Source: Piscicola geometra (Eukaryota > Annelida > Clitellata > Hirudinida > Piscicolidae). Taken from it: a DNA stretch of 64,000 nucleotides. Positions within the stretch are counted from its first letter, which is position 1, and every line of letters begins with the position of its first letter. Below the pieces are notes generated by a model. That model saw nothing but the letters and a program-made list of their open reading frames with translations, searched no databases and was not told the origin of the DNA. Below, piece by piece: positions 52,830 through 64,000 of the stretch. The stretch is from contig OX030962.1 in assembly GCA_943735955.1 (NCBI GenBank), positions 4,854,120 through 4,918,119 on the forward strand, written 5' to 3'. The position numbers and the translations under genes are program-made.

Positions 52830-55800
52830 CACCACAATCTCTACCTCTACTACCACCTCTACCACCACCACCACCTCTACCTCTACCACCACCTCTACCT
52901 CTACCACCACTACCACCACCTCTACCACCACCTCCACCACCACCACCACCTCTATGACCACTACTACCACCACCACCACCTCTATGACCACTACTACTAC
53001 CACCACCACCTCTATGACTACTACTACTACTACCACCACCACCACCTCTATGACCACTACTACTACCACCACCTCTATGACCACTACCACCACCACCACC
53101 ACCTCTATGACCACTACCACCACCACCACCTCTATGACCACTACTACCACCACCACCACCTCTATGACTACTACTACCACCACCACCACCTCTATGACCA
53201 CTACCACCACCACCATCTCTATGACCACTACTACCACCACCACCTCTATGACTACTACTACTACCACCACCACCTCTATGACCACTACTACCACCACCAC
53301 CACCTCTATGACCACTACTACCACCACCACCACCTCTATGACCACTACTACCACCACCACCTCTATGACCACTACTACCACCACCATCTCTATGACCACT
53401 ACTACCACCACCACCTCTATGACCACTACTACTACCACCACCACCATCTCTATGACCACTACTACCACCACCACCTCTATGACCACTACTACCACCACCA
53501 CCTCTATGACCACTACTACCACCACCACCTCTATGATCACTACTACTACCACCACCTCTATGACCACTACTACCACCACCACCACCTCTATGATCACTAC
53601 TACCACCACCACCACCTCTATGACCACTACTACCACCACCACCTCTATGACCACTACTACCACCACCACCACCTCTATGACCACTACTACTACCACCACC
53701 ACCTCTATGACCACTACTACCACCACCACCTCTATGACCACTACTACCACCACCACCTCTATGACCACTACTACCACCACCATCTCTATGATCACTACTA
53801 CTACCACCACCACCTCTATGACCACTACTACCACCACCACCACCTCTATGATCACTACTACCACCACCACCACCTCTATGACCACTACTACCACCACCAC
53901 CACCTCTATGACCACTACTACCACCACCACCTCTATGACCACTACTACTACCACCACCACCATCTCTATGACCACTACTACCACCACCACCTCTATGACT
54001 ACTACTACTACCACCACCACCTCTATGACCACTACTACCACCACCACCACCTCTATGACCACTACTACTACCACCATCCCTATGACCACTACTACCACCA
54101 CCACCTCTATGACTACTACTACTACCACCACCACCTCTATGACCACTACTACCACCACCACCACCTCTATGACCACTACTACCACCACCACCACCTCTAT
54201 GACCACTACTACCACCACCACCACCTCTATGATCACTACTACCACCACCACCACCTCTATGACCACTACTACCACCACCTCTATGACCACTACTACTACC
54301 ACCACCATCTCTATGACCACCACTACCACCACCACCTCTATGACCACTACCACCACCACCACCACCTCTATGACCACTACTACTACCACCACCACCTCTA
54401 TGACCACTACTACCACCACCATCTCTATGACCACTACTACCACCACCACCACCTCTATGACCACTACTACCACCACCACCTCTATGATCACTACTACCAC
54501 CACCACCACCTCTATGACCACTACTACCACCACCACCACCTCTATGACCACTACTACCACCACCACCACCTCTATGACCACTACTACCACCACCACCTCT
54601 ATGACCATTACCACCACCACCACCTCTATGATCACTACTACTACCACCACCACCTCTATGACCACTACCACCACCACCACCTCTATGACCACTACTACCA
54701 CCACCATCTCTATGACCACTACTACCACCACCACCACCTCTATGACCACTACTACCACCACCACCTCTATGACCACTACTACCACCACCACCACCTCTAT
54801 GACCACTACTACCACCACCACCACCTCTATGACCACTACTACTACCACCACCACCTCTATGACTACTACTACTACTACCACCACCACCACCTCTATGACC
54901 ACTACTACTACCACCACCTCTATGACCACTACCACCACCACCACCACCTCTATGACCACTACCACCACCACCACCTCTATGACCACTACTACCACCACCA
55001 CCACCTCTATGACTACTACTACCACCACCACCACCTCTATGACCACTACCACCACCACCATCTCTGTGACCACTACTACCACCACCACCTCTATGACTAC
55101 TACTACTACCACCACCACCTCTATGACCACTACTACCACCACCACCACCTCTATGACCACTACTACCACCACCACCACCTCTATGACCACTACTACCACC
55201 ACCACCTCTATGACCACTACTACCACCACCATCTCTATGACCACTACTACCACCACCACCTCTATGACCACTACTACTACCACCACCACCATCTCTATGA
55301 CCACTACTACCACCACCACCTCTATGACCACTACTACCACCACCACCTCTATGACCACTACTACCACCACCACCTCTATGATCACTACTACTACCACCAC
55401 CTCTATGACCACTACTACCACCACCACCACCTCTATGATCACTACTACCACCACCACCACCTCTATGACCACTACTACCACCACCACCTCTATGACCACT
55501 ACTACCACCACCACCACCTCTATGACCACTACTACTACCACCACCACCTCTATGACCACTACTACCACCACCACCTCTATGACCACTACTACCACCACCA
55601 CCTCTATGACCACTACTACCACCACCATCTCTATGATCACTACTACTACCACCACCACCTCTATGACCACTACTACCACCACCACCACCTCTGATCACTA
55701 CTACCACCACCACCACCTCTATGACCACTACTACCACCACCACCACCTCTATGACCACTACTACCACCACCACCTCCATGACCACTACTACTACCACCAC

Positions 55801-58800
55801 CACCATCTCTATGACCACTACTACCACCACCACCTCTATGACTACTACTACTACCACCACCACCTCTATGACCACTACTACCACCACCACCACCTCTATG
55901 ACCACTACTACCACCACCATCCCTATGACCACTACTACCACCACCACCTCTATGACTACTACTACTACCACCACCACCTCTATGACCACTACTACCACCA
56001 CCACCACCTCTATGACCACTACTACCACCACCACCACCTCTATGACCACTACTACCACCACCACCACCTCTATGATCACTACTACCACCACCACCACCTC
56101 TATGACCACTACTACCACCACCTCTATGACCACTACTACTACCACCACCATCTCTATGACCACCACTACCACCACCACCTCTATGACCACTACCACCACC
56201 ACCACCACCTCTATGACCACTACTACTACCACCACCACCTCTATGACCACTACTACCACCACCATCTCTATGACCACTACTACCACCACCACCACCTCTA
56301 TGACCACTACTACCACCACCACCTCTATGATCACTACTACCACCACCACCACCTCTATGACCACTACTACCACCACCACCACCTCTATGACCACTACTAC
56401 CACCACCACCACCTCTATGACCACTACTACCACCACCACCTCTATGACCATTACCACCACCACCACCTCTATGATCACTACTACTACCACCACCACCTCT
56501 ATGACCACTACCACCACCACCACCTCTATGACCACTACTACCACCACCATCTCTATGACCACTACTACCACCACCACCACCTCTATGACCACTACTACCA
56601 CCACCACCTCTATGACCACTACTACCACCACCACCACCTCTATGACCACTACTACCACCACCACTACCTCTATGACCACTACTACTACCACCACCACCTC
56701 TATGACCACTACTACCACCACCTCTATGACCACTACTACCACCACCACCACCTCTATGACCATTACTACCACCACCACCTCCATGACCACTACCACCACC
56801 ACCACCTCTATGACCACTACTACCACCACCACCACCTCTATGACCACTACTACCACCACCACCACCTCTATGACCACTACTACCACCACCTCTATGACCA
56901 CTACTACCACCACCACCACCTCTATGACCACTACTACCACCACCACCACCTCTATGACCACTACTACCACCACCACCTCTATGACCACTACCACCACCAC
57001 CACCTCTATGACCACTACTACTACCACCACCACCTCTATGACCACTACCACCACCACCACCTCTATGATCACTACTACCACCACCACCACCTCTATGACC
57101 ACTACTACTACCACCACCACCTCTATGACCACTACCACCACCACCTCTATGACCACTACTACCACCACCACCTCTATGACCACTACTACCACCACCACCT
57201 CTATGACCACTACTACCACCACCATCTCTATGACCACTACTACCACCACCACCACCTCTATGACCACTACTACCACCACCACCACCTCTATGACCACTAC
57301 TACCACCACCATCTCTATGACCACTACTACCACCACCACCTCTATGACTACTACTACTACCACCACCACCTCTATGACCACTACTACCACCACCACCTCT
57401 ATGACAACTACTACCACCACCACCTCTATGACCACTACTACCACCACCATCTCTATGACCACTACTACCACCACCACCACCTCTATGACCACTACTACCA
57501 CCACCACCATCTCTATGACCACTACTACCACCACCACCATCTCTATGACCACTACTACCACCACCACCTCTATGACTACTACTACTACCACCACCACCTC
57601 TATGACCACTACTACCACCACCACCACCTCTATGACCACTACTACCACCACCATCTCTATGACCACTACTACCACCACCACCTCTATGACTACTACTACT
57701 TCCACCACCACCTCTATGACCACTACTACCACCACCACCACCTCTATGACCACTACTACCACCACCACCACCTCTATGACCACTACTACCACCACCACCA
57801 TCTCTATGATCACTACTACCACCACCACCACCTCTATGACCACTACCACCACCACCACCTCTATGACCACTACTACCACCACCTCTATGACCACTACTAC
57901 TACCACCACCTCTATGACCACTACTACCACCACCACCACCTCTATGACCACTACTACTACCACCACCACCATCTCTATGACCACTACTACCACCACCACC
58001 TCTATGACCACTACTACCACCACCACCACCTCTATGACCACTACTACCACCACCACCACCTCTATGACCACTACTACCACCACCACCTCTATGACTACTA
58101 CTACTACCACCACCACCTCTATGACCACTACTACTACCACCACCACCTCTATGACTACTACTACTACCACCACCTCTATGACCACTACTACTACCACCAC
58201 CTCTATGACCACTACTACCACCACCACCACCTCTATGACCACTACTACTACCACCACCACCATCTCTATGACCACTACTACCACCACCACCTCTATGACC
58301 ACTACTACCACCACCACCACCTCTATGACCACTACTACCACCACCACCACCTCTATGACCACTACTACCACCACCACCACCTCTATGATCACTACTACTA
58401 CCACCACCACCTCTATGATCACTACTACTACCACCACCACCTCTATGATCACTACTACTACCACCACCACCTCTATGACCACTACTACCACCACCACCAC
58501 CTCTATGATCACTACTACCACCACCACCACCTCTTTGACCACTACTACCACCACCTCTATGACCACTACTACCACCACCACCACCTCTATGACCACTACT
58601 ACCACCACCACCTCTATGACCACTACTACCACCACCACCACCTCTATGACCACTACTACCACCACCACCACCTCTATGACCACTACTACCAAAACCACCA
58701 CCTCTATGACCACTACTACCACCACCTCTATGACCACTACTACCACCTCCATCTCTATGACCACTACTACCACCACCACCTCTATGACCACTACTACCAC

Positions 58801-61800
58801 CACCACCACCTCTATGACCACTACCACCACCACCTCTATGACTACTACTACCACCACCACCTCTATGACCACTACTACCACCACCATCTCTATGACCACT
58901 ACTACCACCACCACCACCTCTATGACCACTACTACCACCACCACCATCTCTATGACCACTACTACCACCACCATCTCTATGACCACTACTACCACCACCA
59001 CCACCTCTATGACCACTACTACCACCACCACCATCTCTATGACCACTACTACCACCACCACCATCTCTATGACCACTACTACCACCACCACCTCTATGAC
59101 TACTACTACTACCACCACCACCTCTATGACCACTACTACCACCACCACCACCTCTATGACCACTACTACCACCACCATCTCTATGACCACTACTACCACC
59201 ACCACCTCTATGACTACTACTACTACCACCACCACCTCTATGACCACTACTACCACCACCACCACCTCTATGACCACTACTACCACCACCACCACCTCTA
59301 TGACCACTACTACCACCACCACCACCTCTATGATCACTTCTACCACCACCACCACCTCTATGACCACTACTACCACCACCACCTCTATGACCACTACTAC
59401 CACCACCATCTCTATGACCACTACTACCACCACCACCACCTCTATGACCACTACTACCACCACCACCATCTCTATGACCACTACTACCACCACCACCATC
59501 TCTATGACCACTACTACCACCACCACCTCTATGACTACTACTACTACCACCACCACCTCTATGACCACTACTACCACCACCACCACCTCTATGACCACTA
59601 CTACCACCACCATCTCTATGACCACTACTACCACCACCACCTCTATGACTACTACTACTACCACCACCACCTCTATGACCACTACTACCACCACCACCAC
59701 CTCTATGACCACTACTACCACCACCACCACCTCTATGACCACTACTACCACCACCATCTCTATGACCACTACTACCACCACCACCTCTATGACTACTACT
59801 ACTACCACCACCACCTCTATGACCACTACTACCACCACCACCACCTCTATGACCACTACTACCACCACCACCACCTCTATGACCACTACTACCACCACCA
59901 CCATCTCTATGATCACTACTACCACCACCACCACCTCTATGACCACTACCACCACCACCACCTCTATGACCACTACTACCACCACCTCTATGACCACTAC
60001 TACTACCACCACCATCTCTATGACCACCACTACCACCACCACCTCTATGACCACTACCACCACCACCACCTCTATGACCACTACTACCACCACCACCACC
60101 TCTATGACCACTACTACCACCACCTCTATGACCACTACTACCACCACCACCACCTCTATGACCACTACTACCACCACCACCTCTATGACCACTACTACTA
60201 CCACCACCTCTATGACCACTACTACCACCACCACCACCTCTATGACCACTACTACCACCACCACCACCTCTATGACCACTACTACCACCACCATCTCTAT
60301 GACCACTACTACCACCACCACCACCTCTATGACCACTACTACCACCACCACCTCTATGACCACTACTACCACCACCACCACCTCTATGACCACTACCACC
60401 ACCACCACCTCTATGACCACTACTACCACCACCACCACCTCTATGACCACTACTACCACCACCACCTCTATGACTACTACTACTACCACCACCACCTCTA
60501 TGACCACTACTACTACCACCACCACCTCTATGACTACTACTACTACCACCACCACCTCTATGACCACTACTACCACCACCACCACCTCTATGACCACTAC
60601 TACTACCACCACCTCTATGACCACTACTACCACCACCACCACCTCTATGACCACTACTACCACCACCACCTCTATGACTACTACTACTACCACCACCACC
60701 TCTATGACCACTACTACTACCACCACCACCTCTATGACTACTACTACTACCACCACCTCTATGACCACTACTACTACCACCACCTCTATGACCACTACTA
60801 CCACCACCACCACCTCTATGACCACTACTACTACCACCACTACCATCTCTATGACCACTACTACCACCACCACCTCTATGACCACTACTACCACCACCAC
60901 CACCTCTATGACCACTACTACCACCTCTATGACCACTAGTACCACCACCACCACCTCTATGATCACTACTACTACCACCACCACCTCTATGATCACTACT
61001 ACTACCACCACCACCTCTATGATCACTACTACTACCACCACCACCTCTATGACCACTACTACCACCACCACCACCTCTATGATCACTACTACCACCACCA
61101 CCACCTCTATGACCACTACTACCACCACCTCTATGACCACTACTACCACCACCACCACCTCTATGACCACTACTACCACCACCACCTCTATGACCACTAC
61201 TACCACCACCACCACCTCTATGACCACTACTACCACCACCACCACCTCTATGACCACTACTACCACCACCACCACCTCTATGACCACTACTACCACCACC
61301 TCTATGACCACTACTACCACCTCCATCTCTATGACCACTACTACCACCACCACCTCTATGACCACTACTACCACCACCACCACCTCTATGACCACTACCA
61401 CCACCACCTCTATGACCACTACCACCACCACCACCTCTATGACCACTACTACCACCACCACCACCTCTATGACCACTACTACCACCACCACCTCTATGAC
61501 TACTACTACTACCACCACCACCTCTATGACCACTACTACTACCACCACCACCTCTATGACTACTACTACTACCACCACCACCTCTATGACCACTACTACC
61601 ACCACCACCACCTCTATGACCACTACTACTACCACCACCTCTATGACCACTACTACCACCACCACCACCTCTATGACCACTACTACCACCACCACCTCTA
61701 TGACTACTACTACTACCACCACCACCTCTATGACCACTACTACTACCACCACCACCTCTATGACTACTACTACTACCACCACCTCTATGACCACTACTAC

Positions 61801-64000
61801 TACCACCACCTCTATGACCACTACTACCACCACCACCACCTCTATGACCACTACTACTACCACCACCACCATCTCTATGACCACTACTACCACCACCACC
61901 TCTATGACCACTACTACCACCACCACCACCTCTATGACCACTACTACCACCACCACCACCTCTATGACCACTACTACCACCACCACCACCTCTATGATCA
62001 CTACTACTACCACCACCACCTCTATGATCACTACTACTACCACCACCACCTCTATGATCACTACTACTACCACCACCACCTCTATGACCACTACTACCAC
62101 CACCACCACCTCTATGATCACTACTACCACCACCACCACCTCTATGACCACTACTACCACCACCTCTATGACCACTACTACCACCACCACCACCTCTATG
62201 ACCACTACTACCACCACCACCTCTATGACCACTACTACCACCACCACCACCTCTATGACCACTACTACCACCACCACCACCTCTATGACCACTACTACCA
62301 CCACCACCACCTCTATGACCACTACTACCACCACCTCTATGACCACTACTACCACCTCCATCTCTATGACCACTACTACCACCACCACCTCTATGACCAC
62401 TACTACCACCACCACCACCTCTATGACCACTACCACCACCACCTCTATGACTACTACTACCACCACCACCTCTATGACCACTACTACCACCACCATCTCT
62501 ATGACCACTACTACCACCACCACCACCTCTATGACCACTACTACCACCACCACCATCTCTATGACCACTACTACCACCACCATCTCTATGACCACTACTA
62601 CCACCACCACCACCTCTATGACCACTACTACCACCACCACCATCTCTATGACCACTACTACCACCACCACCATCTCTATGACCACTACTACCACCACCAC
62701 CTCTATGACTACTACTACTACCACCACCACCTCTATGACCACTACTACCACCACCACCACCTCTATGACCACTACTACCACCACCACCACCTCTATGACC
62801 ACTACTACCACCACCACCTCTATGACTACTACTACTACCACCACCACCTCTATGACCACTACTACCACCACCACCACCTCTATGACCACTACTACCACCA
62901 CCACCACCTCTATGACCACTACTACCACCACCACCACCTCTATGATCACTACTACCACCACCACCACCTCTATGACCACTACTACCACCACCCCCTCTAT
63001 GACCACTACTACCACCACCATCTCTATGACCACTACTACCACCACCACCACCTCTATGACCACTACTACCACCACCACCATCTCTATGACCACTACTACC
63101 ACCACCACCATCTCTATGACCACTACTACCACCACCACCTCTATGACTACTACTACTACCACCACCACCTCTATGACCACTACTACCACCACCACCACCT
63201 CTATGACCACTACTACCACCACCATCTCTATGACCACTACTACCACCACCACCTCTATGACTACTACTACTACCACAACCACCTCTATGACCACTACTAC
63301 CACCACCACCACCTCTATGACCACTACTACCACCACCACCACCTCTATGACCACTACTACCACCACCATCTCTATGACCACTACTACCACCACCACCTCT
63401 ATGAATACTACTACTACCACCACCACCTCTATGACCACTACTACCACCACCACCACCTCTATGACCACTACTACCACCACCACCACCTCTATGACCACTA
63501 CTACCACCACCACCATCTCTATGATCACTACTACCACCACCACCACCTCTATGACCACTACCACCACCACCACCTCTATGACCACTACTACCACCACCTC
63601 TATGACCACTACTACTACCACCACCATCTCTATGACCACCACTACCACCACCACCTCTATGACCACTACCACCACCACCACCTCTATGACCACTACTACC
63701 ACCACCACCACCTCTATGACCACTACTACCACCACCTCTATGACCACTACTACCACCACCACCACCTCTATGACCACTACTACCACCACCACCTCTATGA
63801 CCACTACTACTACCACCACCTCTATGACCACTACTACCACCACCACCACCTCTATGACCACTACTACCACCACCACCACCTCTATGACCACTACTACCAC
63901 CACCATCTCTATGACCACTACTACCACCACCACCACCTCTATGACCACTACTACCACCACCACCTCTATGACCACTACTACCACCACCACCACCTCTATG
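52830..64000. repeat. 11.2-kb satellite-like array, units of 24-36 bp (TCTATGACCACTACTACCAC core)
   Basis: The start (52,830-52,950) is plain CTACCACCACCT. From 52,951 the array is several hundred CTCTATGACCACTACTACC units followed by two to four ACC, running off the window. Unit length varies by whole triplets (ACT or ACC gain or loss). Marker variants are ATGATCACT, ATGACTACT, CCATCTCT, ATCCCT and GACCATTACC. One 2-bp deletion at about 55,690 and a TAG at about 60,933 are rare frame breaks. It lies in the NUP107 intron after exon 25. The 3,768-codon minus-strand frame and the Tyr/His-rich plus frames are translated repeat. Confidence 0.98.

Noticed and set aside
52687..63993. 3,768-codon minus-strand ORF and Tyr/His- or Thr-rich plus-strand ORFs
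   Set aside because: They are translated triplet-based satellite. All frames are open because the unit lacks stops and changes length by triplets; there is no start context, no domain and no non-repetitive part.

Overview
The window is nuclear DNA of an invertebrate animal. Genes are split into small exons by GT-AG introns, the encoded proteins are animal families (SLC6 transporter, STIM, NUP107, COX5B, a TXNL1-like protein), and the transposons are CR1/L2-like LINEs, hAT elements and an RNase H-bearing LINE. I cannot fix the phylum from sequence alone. The outstanding feature is tandem repetition: most introns and much intergenic DNA are micro- or minisatellites, and the last 11 kb is one uninterrupted array.

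Layout. A decayed LINE and its expanded TTGA tail lie at 1-1.1 kb. Five minus-strand genes follow. They are a complete 14-exon SLC6-type Na+/Cl- dependent transporter (1,835-8,664), an 8-exon thioredoxin + PITH protein of the TXNL1 type (9,293-12,717), a small four-helix MARVEL-like protein (13,316-14,884), a complete 15-exon STIM calcium sensor (20,059-27,221), and COX5B lacking its first exon (27,972-28,589). A doubtful plus-strand terminal exon sits at 28,900-29,044. A 7-exon minus-strand gene for an unrecognised coiled-coil protein (30,856-33,261) lies head to head with NUP107. NUP107 is on the plus strand from 34,166 to the window edge; 25 exons (795 codons) are recovered and the C-terminal exon or exons lie beyond 64,000.

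Exon boundaries were fixed by requiring GT/AG sites, matching phase across each intron and family alignment from memory. Summed exon lengths of the SLC6, TXNL1-like, MARVEL-like, STIM, coiled-coil and NUP107 models are all divisible by three, which is strong internal support.

The genes are not an operon and have unrelated jobs: amino-acid or transmitter uptake, proteasome-linked redox, membrane organisation, store-operated calcium entry, respiration and the nuclear pore. What joins them is shared intron architecture. Arrays start at a donor or end at an acceptor, two hAT insertions have intact 8-bp target duplications, and a 171-bp inverted duplication flanks seven NUP107 exons. The very long open frames in the window (up to 3,768 codons) are translated satellites, not genes.
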